A stretch of 16,306 nucleotides of DNA from an uncultured Eubacteriales bacterium (GCA_900319835.1 ONPY01000057.1:1-16306), one strand, 5' to 3'; counted from the stretch's first letter, positions 1 through 7,753 are shown. Notes: generated by a model from the sequence alone, not told the origin. Made by a program: numbers and translations.

Positions 1-64
1 CGTTGGCATACTGCCAGCCGCCGGTCACGTTCTCGAGTTCTTTCTCATTGATGTTGTTGGTCAT
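1..64 (-). CDS. Small peptide with bacteriocin-type double-glycine leader (partial, runs off the window)
   Basis: Only the first 21 codons are in the window. They read MTNNINEKELENVTGG followed by WQYAN. An acidic, short leader ending in ELENVTGG matches the double-glycine leaders that C39-peptidase ABC transporters cleave after GG, as in class II bacteriocins, some lanthipeptides and signal peptides. The ATG at 62-64 is preceded by AAGGAG (complement of 74-79) with 9 nt spacing, so the start is well supported. The predicted mature peptide would begin WQYAN. No transporter, immunity or modification gene is visible; any would lie to the left. The leader match is seen directly. Secretion and bioactivity are inferred, and the mature part and its length are unknown. 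Confidence 0.62.
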   Translation of the reverse strand, partial: MTNNINEKELENVTGGWQYAN

Positions 65-103
65 TTCTGTAATCTCCTTTATGTAATTTGTTTTTGTGAA
101 ATC

Positions 104-112
104 AATATAGCA
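104..112 (-). promoter_or_regulatory. Candidate extended -10 promoter for the double-glycine leader gene
   Basis: The minus strand reads TGC-TATATT (TATATT is the complement of 104-109), an extended -10 with five of six consensus bases. Transcription would start near 97, giving a leader of about 33 nt before the ATG at 64. No good -35 is present at 16-18 bp, which is tolerable for an extended -10 promoter. A 6-bp dyad at 128-142 lies just upstream. Confidence 0.35.
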
Positions 113-127
113 TATGGAGTATCACAG

Positions 128-142
128 AAGAGTCACACTCTT
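128..142. promoter_or_regulatory. Perfect 6-bp inverted repeat upstream of the leader-peptide promoter
   Basis: The plus strand reads AAGAGT-CAC-ACTCTT, a perfect 6-bp dyad with a 3-bp centre. It sits between the end of the deformylase-like gene (182) and the candidate -10 at 104-109, roughly 38 bp upstream of the expected start of transcription. That position suits an activator or repressor operator. No T-run follows on either strand, so it is not a convincing intrinsic terminator. Confidence 0.3.
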
Positions 143-181
143 TATGTTCGTTTCAAAACTATAGTATTTCGACAATCATTA

Positions 182-595
182 CTAAATCAGAACGCCGTTG
201 CAATGATCGATCTCATGCTGGATGATCTGCGCCGTAAAGCCGGTGTAGGTTTTGAGTCGCGATTCCATGCGTTCGTTCTGATACTGTACTTTAATTGTCC
301 GCCAGCGCTTGGTTTTTCTTGTTCCTGAAAGCGACAGGCAGCCCTCCTCGGCGTCGTATTTTCCAGAGCACTTGATGATCTCCGGGTTGAACATAACAAT
401 TGCTGTGCCGCCATCTTCGAAAACAATGATTCTCTTACTTACACCGATCATATTCGCCGCCATACCCACACAGCCTTCCCTGTTGGCTTCTAAGGTATCC
501 CTCAAATCTTGTGCGACCGGCAAATCCGCCAGAGTTGCCGGTTTGGATTTCTGTGCCAGAAATATGGGATCTTTTACAACTGATTTAATCATCAT
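182..595 (-). CDS. def: Peptide deformylase-like protein with altered motif I
   Basis: A 137-residue protein of the peptide deformylase family, metal-dependent cytosolic enzymes that remove the formyl group from the N-terminal Met of new proteins. Motif II is EEGCLS (metal-ligand Cys86) and motif III is HEIDH (His127, Glu128, His131), so all metal ligands and the catalytic Glu are present. Motif I, normally GxGLAAxQ, reads GCVGMAANM: the Gln that stabilises the transition state is replaced by Met49. The protein ends right after motif III (HCNGVLI), as in short clostridial PDF-like proteins. AGGAG at 600-604 lies 4 nt from the first ATG (595) and 7 nt from the second (592), so translation may begin at the second Met. 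It is the last gene of the AT-rich minus-strand cluster. Housekeeping deformylase activity is uncertain; it may be a paralogue. Confidence 0.85.
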   Translation of the reverse strand: MMIKSVVKDPIFLAQKSKPATLADLPVAQDLRDTLEANREGCVGMAANMIGVSKRIIVFEDGGTAIVMFNPEIIKCSGKYDAEEGCLSLSGTRKTKRWRTIKVQYQNERMESRLKTYTGFTAQIIQHEIDHCNGVLI

Positions 596-664
596 GTGAC
601 TCCTGTGTTTTCGAATAACTGTCGGTTTGAATCCACATCCTCACGTCATCCTCTTCCATTGCTT

Positions 665-1258
665 TTAAGAATCGTTGCCTGACTGCAGTTCTGCTAATAT
701 ATATTTCTCTACTGTCTCCATGATCCTAACAAGTTGAATCAGGTCCTTCATCGGTTCGTTCGTCTCAAGCGAATGATTTCCGCCTGGTATAAGATAGTAA
801 GGCAGGTTTTTCCCCTTGCAAAGCTCGGGAATCCGGCTGTCTTTCCCGCCTACCCACGGATCATTGTCTCCAGTAAAAGCAATCGCATCATGAATTGGTA
901 ATAAAAACGTCTGCTCCAGCGGCGTGAAGAGGAGAAACCGTGTTTTAGCTGCCTTATCGAGTTTTACCGCTGCTGCGGCGGCAACCACTGTTCCAATGCT
1001 TTTCCCGATAAATAAGATGTCTTCATAGTCTTCTGTTCTGATTTCAGCAAGAGCAACTTCGGTTTGCTCCAGCGCGAGCTGATAGCTCTTCTCCATCTTT
1101 TTCCGGTCTCCCCTGACCTTTTTGGGGAGACCGGAATATCTGATTGTCAGGATTTCATATCCATGTGCCTCAGCAATCCGTCTGCTGTGATAAAGCAAGG
1201 GCTTATCTTCTGTGTATCCGATTCCCGGACAAATGACTGCAAGCTTTTTCAACTGCAT
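665..1258 (-). CDS. Alpha/beta hydrolase family protein
   Basis: A 197-residue protein with the alpha/beta-hydrolase layout. It has an N-terminal strand LAVICPGIGYTEDKP, a nucleophile elbow GKSIG (Ser87, residues 85-89), an acidic residue in AFTGDNDPW (Asp131 or Asp133) and a catalytic His in PGGNHSLE (His162). There is no signal peptide, so it is cytosolic. The small size and lack of a cap domain resemble the short serine hydrolase / dienelactone-hydrolase-like group; the substrate cannot be deduced. The start ATG at 1256-1258 has only a weak purine tract upstream (GAAAGACGG). It lies 12 nt downstream of the small cysteine-rich gene and 69 nt upstream of the deformylase-like gene on the same strand, so the three are probably co-transcribed. 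Confidence 0.8.
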   Translation of the reverse strand: MQLKKLAVICPGIGYTEDKPLLYHSRRIAEAHGYEILTIRYSGLPKKVRGDRKKMEKSYQLALEQTEVALAEIRTEDYEDILFIGKSIGTVVAAAAAVKLDKAAKTRFLLFTPLEQTFLLPIHDAIAFTGDNDPWVGGKDSRIPELCKGKNLPYYLIPGGNHSLETNEPMKDLIQLVRIMETVEKYILAELQSGNDS

Positions 1259-1270
1259 ACACCGTCTTTC

Positions 1271-1519
1271 TCAAAACCAGTATTCCTTCATCGCAAGGAG
1301 CAGTACTTCATCCAGTTCATAGTCATAGCTCTCTGGTATTACCGAATCAACATTACAGAACGGGCAGCGAGCTGTTTCCTCGTTTACCCAGTCTGTTATT
1401 TTATCCGGAGTAAACATTTTGATACAGAAGAAGCAGCCGCACTCTCGTGAGTCCAGAAGAGCTCCTCTGTTATTCATGCTCCTTGCGTGCAGCATTTTTT
1501 GATACTCATCCGTAAACAT
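1271..1519 (-). CDS. Small four-cysteine (zinc-ribbon-like) protein
   Basis: An 82-residue protein starting MFTDEYQKML. The start is chosen because GGAGG (complement of 1527-1531) lies 7 nt upstream of the ATG at 1517-1519; longer in-frame versions would overlap the DUF6506 gene. It has cysteines in the pattern CGCFFC (residues 28-32) and CPFC (residues 52-55), separated by an amphipathic stretch FTPDKITDWVNEETAR, suggesting one bound zinc. The C-terminus (ELDEVLLLAMKEYWF) is acidic and hydrophobic. Similar unnamed cytosolic proteins are common in Firmicutes. I know no function. It lies 12 nt upstream of the alpha/beta hydrolase and 91 nt downstream of DUF6506. Confidence 0.75.
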   Translation of the reverse strand: MFTDEYQKMLHARSMNNRGALLDSRECGCFFCIKMFTPDKITDWVNEETARCPFCNVDSVIPESYDYELDEVLLLAMKEYWF

Positions 1520-1610
1520 AGGGCATCCTCCATGCTCTGTTTCAATCATCAATCCCCTGCTTCTTTGAGAATGAGTTTGCTCCCGCAAATCAGGCAAAAA
1601 TGAAAGTGCA

Positions 1611-1913
1611 TCAGATGAAAACCTCATCTCCGCTCTTGTTGTCAAGTCCGGGATGAATATCAAATCGGACTGAGCCTACTCTGGCTCTTCCATGAACTGC
1701 CTGCTCCACGATCCAGGTTCCTTTGATTCCAAAGCCTCCGCACAGCTCAATTGCCGTGCAGCCCTGGTCGACCATTTCTTTGGCTGCCGCAGCGCCTTCT
1801 TCAAATGTGGACACGCCAATGGATGTCAGCGTTATTTCCGGGGTTTTTACTGTCGCGCGATGTGTTTCCGGATCCGCTTCCGGCGCAATAAAGATGAAAG
1901 CTGCATTAAGCAT
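1611..1913 (-). CDS. DUF6506 family protein
   Basis: A 100-residue protein beginning MLNAAFIFIAPEADPETHRA and containing TAIELCGGFG (from about residue 54) and VRFDIHPGLDNKSGDE near the end. I recognise this as the small DUF6506 family found in clostridia and other anaerobes, from memory of its conserved LCGGFG and VRFDxHPG blocks. Function is unknown; the sequence looks like a compact alpha/beta fold without membrane segments. AGGAGG (complement of 1921-1926) is 7 nt upstream of the ATG at 1911-1913, a very clear start. It lies 41 nt downstream of the ribokinase-family gene on the same strand, and probably shares its transcript. Confidence 0.82.
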   Translation of the reverse strand: MLNAAFIFIAPEADPETHRATVKTPEITLTSIGVSTFEEGAAAAKEMVDQGCTAIELCGGFGIKGTWIVEQAVHGRARVGSVRFDIHPGLDNKSGDEVFI

Positions 1914-1954
1914 AATGATTCCTCCTGTGTTTTTCTGTCAGTGTATCATATCAT

Positions 1955-2920
1955 TTATTCCCGTGCAAGACCAGGTAGATATTCCGGTTTGGAGCTGAAT
2001 TCCCTGTCCTCATACATTTTTTGTAAAGCGGCTTTCTCAACTTCTTCTGCGCTTGGAATTGATCGTGCCGCGCCGCTTCGCATCACACTGATCGCTGCTG
2101 CCATGCTTGCCCTTCTCATGCATTCGGTCAAAGGCAGATTTTTCATCAATGAGCTGATAAAGAATCCGGTATAGGTATCTCCGGCACCGGTTGTATCAAC
2201 TGCTTTAACTGGGTAGGCACGCTGAAACTCTTTCTCCCAACTTGCCTTGTTTACCCGGAAAGCGAAGCTGCCCCGACTGCCCTGCGTTAAGAGCAGTGAC
2301 AGCTTTGGATATCTGTTATGGACGTTTTGCCAAACTGCCTCCGGTGTGTTCTCTCCTGTAAACTGCTCTGCTTCTATTTCATTGACAAGGAGCCAATCCA
2401 ATTTGCCGAATTCCACCTGGTCAAGTCTGTCATTGAATGGAGATGGGTTCAAGAAGATTACCATTCCGATCGCTTGTGCCTTGTCAATGATCATCGGAAG
2501 ATTGTTGATCTCATTCTGCAGGATAAGGAAATCTCCCTCTCCAAACGATGAGAGTGTGTTGTTTATCTGTTCTTCGCTGATACACTGATTGGAGCCCCCG
2601 AAGAGTACAATGCTGTTTTCTCCGGACGGCGTTACCTGAATAACTGCATTGCCCTGAAGCTGATTCACAGGAATCAGGAAAGTTGTGTCTACACCATATT
2701 CTCTCAGGATCTTTTCCAGTTTTTCTCCGCCAATTCCAAGGCATCCGGCGTGATAAACGTCCGCGCCGGCTTTTGCCAGCGCAACAGATTGGTTCAGCCC
2801 CTTTCCTCCTGCATTGATTGCCTGTGATTCCGCACCCAGTGTCTCTCCCGGCTTAACAAAGTGGCTCACCTGATATACATAGTCAAGATTGAGCGACCCG
2901 AAATTCAGTACTTTTGGCAT
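1955..2920 (-). CDS. rbsK: Ribokinase-family (PfkB) carbohydrate kinase
   Basis: A 321-residue cytosolic sugar kinase of the PfkB/ribokinase family, which transfers phosphate from ATP to a sugar hydroxyl; for ribokinase the product is D-ribose 5-phosphate. It shows the substrate-binding signature NAGGKGLNQ (residues 36-44), the NPSP segment (about 158-161), LLVNEIEAE (about 177-185) and the second PfkB signature DTTGAGDTYTG (242-252) with catalytic base Asp248. Length is typical. GGGAG (complement of 2930-2934) lies 9 nt upstream of the ATG at 2918-2920. No ribose ABC transporter or LacI regulator is adjacent, so ribose is the family default rather than proven; another nucleoside-derived sugar is possible. 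It heads the run of genes down to the deformylase-like protein. Confidence 0.85.
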   Translation of the reverse strand: MPKVLNFGSLNLDYVYQVSHFVKPGETLGAESQAINAGGKGLNQSVALAKAGADVYHAGCLGIGGEKLEKILREYGVDTTFLIPVNQLQGNAVIQVTPSGENSIVLFGGSNQCISEEQINNTLSSFGEGDFLILQNEINNLPMIIDKAQAIGMVIFLNPSPFNDRLDQVEFGKLDWLLVNEIEAEQFTGENTPEAVWQNVHNRYPKLSLLLTQGSRGSFAFRVNKASWEKEFQRAYPVKAVDTTGAGDTYTGFFISSLMKNLPLTECMRRASMAAAISVMRSGAARSIPSAEEVEKAALQKMYEDREFSSKPEYLPGLARE

Positions 2921-2961
2921 ATCCTTATTCTCCCGTCACAAACATTGATCTGAGCTGTCAG

Positions 2962-3260
2962 TCAGTCTGAATCGTCCAATCCGAAATACAGCAATTCGTT
3001 ATACTTAATATTTGACTCGATGCTGGTTTTCTTTTCTCTCCACGCGTCTATTTCGCTGCAGATTGCCAGCATTTCGTCAACGACCATATTCACGTTTGTC
3101 GGCCGTTCATAATTCAAATAGGCCTTCTGCCATAATCTCTCTGGACAGCTTTGAGTTCTTCTTCGTCTATTTCCGTATACTTACCAAGCATCTTGAGTTC
3201 TGCCAGGCAATACTGTATCTGATAGCTGTATCGGATCAGCTGTCTTGCCCAACGATTCGA
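2962..3260 (-). pseudogene. Frameshifted, 5'-truncated remnant of an unidentified gene
   Basis: Two overlapping reading frames give one protein-like sequence. The first frame (about 3260 to 3140) reads LIRYSYQIQYCLAELKMLG and KYTEIDEEELKAVQ, then stops at 3114-3116. A second frame, offset by one base, continues from about 3150 as LWQKAYLNYERPTNVNMVV and DEMLAICSEIDAW, and ends LLYFGLDDSD at a TGA at 2962-2964. Both look like real soluble protein and neither has its own start signal. The upstream end runs straight into the tRNA terminator at 3261-3295, so the 5' part is missing. The simplest reading is a decayed gene with one indel near 3140-3150, cut at the tRNA locus. The family is not recognised. 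Confidence 0.5.
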
Positions 3261-3295
3261 AAACAAAAAAACCACACCTTTTGGTGTGGTTTTTT
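3261..3295 (-). terminator. Rho-independent terminator of the tRNA pair
   Basis: A perfect 8-bp stem, ACCACACC (3271-3278) and GGTGTGGT (3283-3290), with a 4-nt loop. On the minus strand it is followed by TTTTTTTGTTTT, directly downstream of the CCA end of tRNA-Val. A shorter T-run on the other side (3291-3295) could give weak activity on the plus strand. Confidence 0.9.
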
Positions 3296-3296
3296 G

Positions 3297-3372
3297 TGGT
3301 GGACGATACAAGACTCGAACTTGTGACCTCCCGCACGTCAAGCGGATGCGCTACCAGCTGCGCCAATCGTCC
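3297..3372 (-). tRNA. tRNA-Val (anticodon GAC)
   Basis: A 76-nt cloverleaf with encoded CCA. The acceptor stem GGACGAT pairs with ATCGTCC, the discriminator is A, and CCA is at 3297-3299. The D-arm is GCGC-AGCTGGTA-GCGC. The anticodon stem TCCGC/GCGGG encloses the loop TTGACGT, giving anticodon GAC. The T-arm is ACAAG-TTCGAGT-CTTGT. It abuts tRNA-Ala with no spacer and is the second gene of the transcript. Confidence 0.95.
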
Positions 3373-3448
<76 letters not shown>

Positions 3449-3461
3449 GTGAGCAAGAAGT

Positions 3462-3490
3462 ATATTAACAGAAGGCCCCCAAAAAGTCAA
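3462..3490 (-). promoter_or_regulatory. Sigma-A promoter of the tRNA-Ala/tRNA-Val pair
   Basis: The minus strand has TTGACT (complement of 3485-3490), a 17-bp spacer and TAATAT (complement of 3462-3467). The -10 ends 13 nt before the first base of tRNA-Ala. Both hexamers are near consensus and the spacing is optimal. The region between this and the glycosyltransferase stop (3491-3556) contains AT-tracts but no clear hairpin. Confidence 0.88.
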
Positions 3491-3556
3491 GGACTTTTTT
3501 TCGAAATCGCAGGATTTTTTTGTCAGGGCCGGAAAGCGTTGAAAACACAGGTTTTT

Positions 3557-5311
3557 TTAGAAGGGCCAGGTGGGCAGCCAGGAGCGCAGAATACCCGAGC
3601 GCACCGGCAGGCCGGCAAGATTGGGGTAAAACAGGACGAACACCGCAAGGCTCAGCAGCGCGAAAAGTCCCACATAGACTCTCCCCTTCTTCACGTTGCG
3701 CTCCATCAGATCAAAGCAGCGGCCCAGGGCCAGGGCCAGGAACACTGTGCAGGGGAAATAGTGGTAGGCGAAGGTCAGGCGCGGCACCAGCACCCAGGGC
3801 AAAAGCTGGGCCAGATACCCCAGCAGGATATACTGCGAGGCCCCGTCCCGCCGGGCAATGGCCAGATAGCCCAGCACAAACAGGCTCAGCAGGCCGCCCC
3901 AGCAGAGCACCGGGTTGACAAAGGCGCCGAAGCTGGCATGTGTGCCGTCCGGGAAGTACTCCAGATAATACAGGATCGGGCGGATATCCAGCAGCCACTG
4001 GTACCAGTGGGAGGAATAGGGATGGGTGGCCACAAGCTGGGAGTGGTAGGAGAACATGTAGTCCTGGTTGTCCAGCACCATTTTGATATAGTCCCGGCTG
4101 AAAGGGTTTGGCTTTCCGCTGGCAAGGCCGTAGGGCAGATAGGACAGATCGTAGATCAGCACGGGGATCAGCACGAAGAAGACCACGCAGAAGCCGCAGT
4201 TTTTCAAAAAGCCCTTGAAGTCCAGCTCCCCGCGCCGGACGCTTCGGACCACCCAGATCGCCCAGATCACAGCGAGCCCCGCGCCCGCGTAGAAGCAGGT
4301 CCACTTGCTGGCGGCGCCCAGACCGAAGGCGATGCCGGAGAGCGCCAGGTACCGTTTCCCCTCCCCGCTGATAAACTGATACATGAACAGATACATCAGG
4401 AGGATGAAGAAGACCGAGTAGACGTCGATGGTGGCAATGCGGGTCTGGACAAAGTGCATGAAATCCGTGGCCATCAGAGCCGTGCAGGCCGCCGGTGCGA
4501 TGCGGGCGCGAAAGAGCTTTTTGGCAAAGACATAGAGGATGGGCAGCATCAGCACGCCAAAGAGGGTGCCGGAGAAGCGCCAGCCAAACGGCGTCATGCC
4601 GAAGAGGGAGATGCCGAGGCCGATGATGATCTTGCCGAGCGGCGGGTGGGTGATCTCATAGGGGTAGACCCGGTTGAGGTGCTCCCAGGCCGTGCGGGCG
4701 TGGTAGATCTCGTCGAAGTAGCTGGAGTTCATGAAGTTCTGCTTTTCAGGCACGAGCTCCTGCTCGTCGCAGAGCGCCTCGTCCTCGGACACCAGCGCGA
4801 CGCGCTGGTTGTCCTCCGTCAAGGCCGCCACCTCGCCCAGCCACACATTGCCCCAACCGCGGATGCGGATGGTGCCGCCGGTGAGGTAATAGCTGATGTC
4901 CACGTCCTGCCATTTGAGATCCTCGGCGTGGCCTTGCTCAAAGCGGGCCAGCTCATAATAATCGCTGCCGTCGGTGGTGTAGGTGATGTCGTAGCCGCCG
5001 ATGCCGACGCCGGTGTAGAGCATCAGGTGGGAGACCGTGCCGCCCGAGATGTCCAGCGTCAGCTCCGCCTCCCGCCCCTCCATGTTGACGAAGGTCTGCG
5101 GGGCCTCGCGGTCGCCGAGGCGCACGAAAGCCACGGCGCCGTAGGCCAGGGTCAGCAGGGCCATGACCAGCGCGTCGAAGCGGGTGAGGCGATTCGGTTT
5201 TCGTTCGCGCATCCCCAGGTCGCAGCCTCTCAGATCCGGCAGCAGCAGGAAAAACACCGTCAGCAGCAGGAAGCAGGCTGTGGGGAGAAAATAACGGGTA
5301 AGTTGATTCAT
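3557..5311 (-). CDS. GT39-family / protein O-mannosyltransferase-like membrane glycosyltransferase
   Basis: An integral membrane GT-C glycosyltransferase of about 584 residues, resembling PMT/GT39 enzymes that transfer a sugar from a polyprenyl-phosphate carrier at the outer face of the membrane. Two N-terminal TM segments (about 7-25 and 48-64) come first. They are followed by a soluble beta-rich stretch (about 72-165) with TYTTDGSDYYEL and TIRIRGWG, resembling an F5/8-type lectin-like fold. The PMT signature FDEIYHARTAWEHL (Asp200, Glu201) and HPPLGK (about 222-227) come next, then eight or more further TM segments. The start is ambiguous: ATG at 5311 or TTG at 5320, neither with a good ribosome binding site. 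It lies downstream of the HAD phosphatase across a GC-rich hairpin. Acceptor (protein, lipid or cell-wall polymer) cannot be told. Confidence 0.82.
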   Translation of the reverse strand: MNQLTRYFLPTACFLLLTVFFLLLPDLRGCDLGMRERKPNRLTRFDALVMALLTLAYGAVAFVRLGDREAPQTFVNMEGREAELTLDISGGTVSHLMLYTGVGIGGYDITYTTDGSDYYELARFEQGHAEDLKWQDVDISYYLTGGTIRIRGWGNVWLGEVAALTEDNQRVALVSEDEALCDEQELVPEKQNFMNSSYFDEIYHARTAWEHLNRVYPYEITHPPLGKIIIGLGISLFGMTPFGWRFSGTLFGVLMLPILYVFAKKLFRARIAPAACTALMATDFMHFVQTRIATIDVYSVFFILLMYLFMYQFISGEGKRYLALSGIAFGLGAASKWTCFYAGAGLAVIWAIWVVRSVRRGELDFKGFLKNCGFCVVFFVLIPVLIYDLSYLPYGLASGKPNPFSRDYIKMVLDNQDYMFSYHSQLVATHPYSSHWYQWLLDIRPILYYLEYFPDGTHASFGAFVNPVLCWGGLLSLFVLGYLAIARRDGASQYILLGYLAQLLPWVLVPRLTFAYHYFPCTVFLALALGRCFDLMERNVKKGRVYVGLFALLSLAVFVLFYPNLAGLPVRSGILRSWLPTWPF

Positions 5312-5325
5312 AGCGGTCAAAAGGC

Positions 5326-5346
5326 GGCCCCGGGATCCCCGGGGCC
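5326..5346 (-). terminator. Strong GC hairpin between the HAD gene and the glycosyltransferase gene
   Basis: A perfect 9-bp inverted repeat, GGCCCCGGG (5326-5334) and CCCGGGGCC (5338-5346), with a 3-nt loop. On the minus strand it follows the HAD stop and precedes GCC-TTTT, a short, slightly displaced T-run. It could be a weak terminator or a transcript-processing/stability hairpin. It also occupies the space where the ribosome binding site of the next gene would be expected. Confidence 0.45.
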
Positions 5347-5367
5347 TTTCGATGTCATCAAATGGGT

Positions 5368-6180
5368 TCAGGCTTTGAGCGCATCGTGCAGCTCCTTGAC
5401 GGAGGGCAGGACATAGTCCGGCTTGCGCTCGGCGGCGTCCACCATGGCCTGGTCGGTCTCGCCGGAGAGAACCAGCACGGAGACGCTGCCCGCGTTCTGG
5501 GCCACGGCGATATCCGTGTAGATCCGGTCGCCCACGGCGCAGATTTTCTCATTGGGGATACCGGTCATCTTGGAGATGACGTCGATCATGTTGCGGTTGG
5601 GCTTGCCGATGTAGGTGGGCTCTTTCCCGCTGGAGGCGGTGAGCAGGGCACAGATGCTGCCGCAGTCGGGCAGGACCTCGTCGTTGGGCATGGGGCAGAC
5701 CCAGTCGGGATTGGCGGCGATAAAGGCCGCCCCCCGTCTGAGGAAGTGGCAGGCCCGCTCCAGCTTCTCGTAGCGGAGCTCTGTGTCAAAGCCCTGGACC
5801 ACCACGTCCAAGGTGTCGGCTTCGGTGTGGCCGTTCTCGTCGCCCGCGAGATTGACCCCGTAGCTCTTCAGCTCCCGGTAAAAAGCCCTGGTGCCGGCCA
5901 GGTACACCCGGGCGCCTGGGTGGCGCTGGTTTAAGTACATGCCGGTAGCCATGCCGGAGGTGAAGACGTTCTCCCGCAGGCAGGGGAAGCCCAGGCGCTG
6001 CAGGCGGGTGATGTAGTCCTCGCCCGCGCGGGAGGAGTTGTTGGTCAGATAGATGTATTTTTTCCCGAGCCGCGGCAGATCATTCATCAGCTCGATGGCG
6101 CCCTCGTAGACATTGTCGCCCAGGTAGAGCGTGCCGTCCATGTCAAAGAGGAAGAGCTCGCAGTTTTTCAGTTTATCCAT
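5368..6180 (-). CDS. HAD-IIA family phosphatase (NagD / p-nitrophenyl phosphatase type)
   Basis: A 270-residue cytosolic HAD-superfamily hydrolase of subfamily IIA, which hydrolyses small phosphate esters by way of an aspartyl-phosphate. Motif I is DMDGT (nucleophile Asp13, acid Asp15), motif II TNNSS (46-50), motif III Lys193 in IGKPN, and motif IV GDRIYTD (217-223; Asp218 and Asp223). The large C2 cap lies between motifs II and III. GGAG (complement of 6186-6189) is 5 nt upstream of the ATG at 6178-6180. Relatives include NagD (UMP phosphatase), phosphoglycolate phosphatase and glycerol-3-phosphate phosphatase. Its position directly downstream of glycerol kinase makes glycerol 3-phosphate or a nucleotide plausible as substrate, but this is inference. 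Confidence 0.88.
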   Translation of the reverse strand: MDKLKNCELFLFDMDGTLYLGDNVYEGAIELMNDLPRLGKKYIYLTNNSSRAGEDYITRLQRLGFPCLRENVFTSGMATGMYLNQRHPGARVYLAGTRAFYRELKSYGVNLAGDENGHTEADTLDVVVQGFDTELRYEKLERACHFLRRGAAFIAANPDWVCPMPNDEVLPDCGSICALLTASSGKEPTYIGKPNRNMIDVISKMTGIPNEKICAVGDRIYTDIAVAQNAGSVSVLVLSGETDQAMVDAAERKPDYVLPSVKELHDALKA

Positions 6181-6209
6181 AGATACTCCGTATTATCTTT
6201 TCTTGTTAA

Positions 6210-6255
6210 CGGATTGCCACGGCAGTGTGCGCACTGCCTCGCAATGACGAATCCG
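6210..6255. repeat. Intergenic palindromic element of the ATTGC...GCAATGACG type
   Basis: Nested dyads: outer CGGATT (6210-6215) with AATCCG (6250-6255), ATTGC with GCAAT inside it, and a core GGCAGTG (6221-6227) with CACTGCC (6232-6238) around a 4-nt loop. On the minus strand it begins CGGATTCGTCATTGCGAG, the form of a well-known class of dispersed intergenic bacterial repeats. It lies between glpK and the HAD gene. A T-run follows only on the plus strand, where no gene precedes it, so a terminator role is unlikely. Confidence 0.55.
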
Positions 6256-6262
6256 TTTTTGT

Positions 6263-7753
<1,491 letters not shown>

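Noticed and set aside
585..659. 24-codon minus-strand ORF (MEEDDVRMWIQTDSYSKTQE...) between the hydrolase and the deformylase-like gene
   Set aside because: No SD sequence, overlaps the deformylase start, and the size is within chance expectation; it could be a coupling peptide but nothing supports it.
1520..1663. Longer version of the small four-Cys protein (130 codons)
   Set aside because: It would overlap the end of the DUF6506 gene, and the SD GGAGG at 1527-1531 points to the internal ATG.
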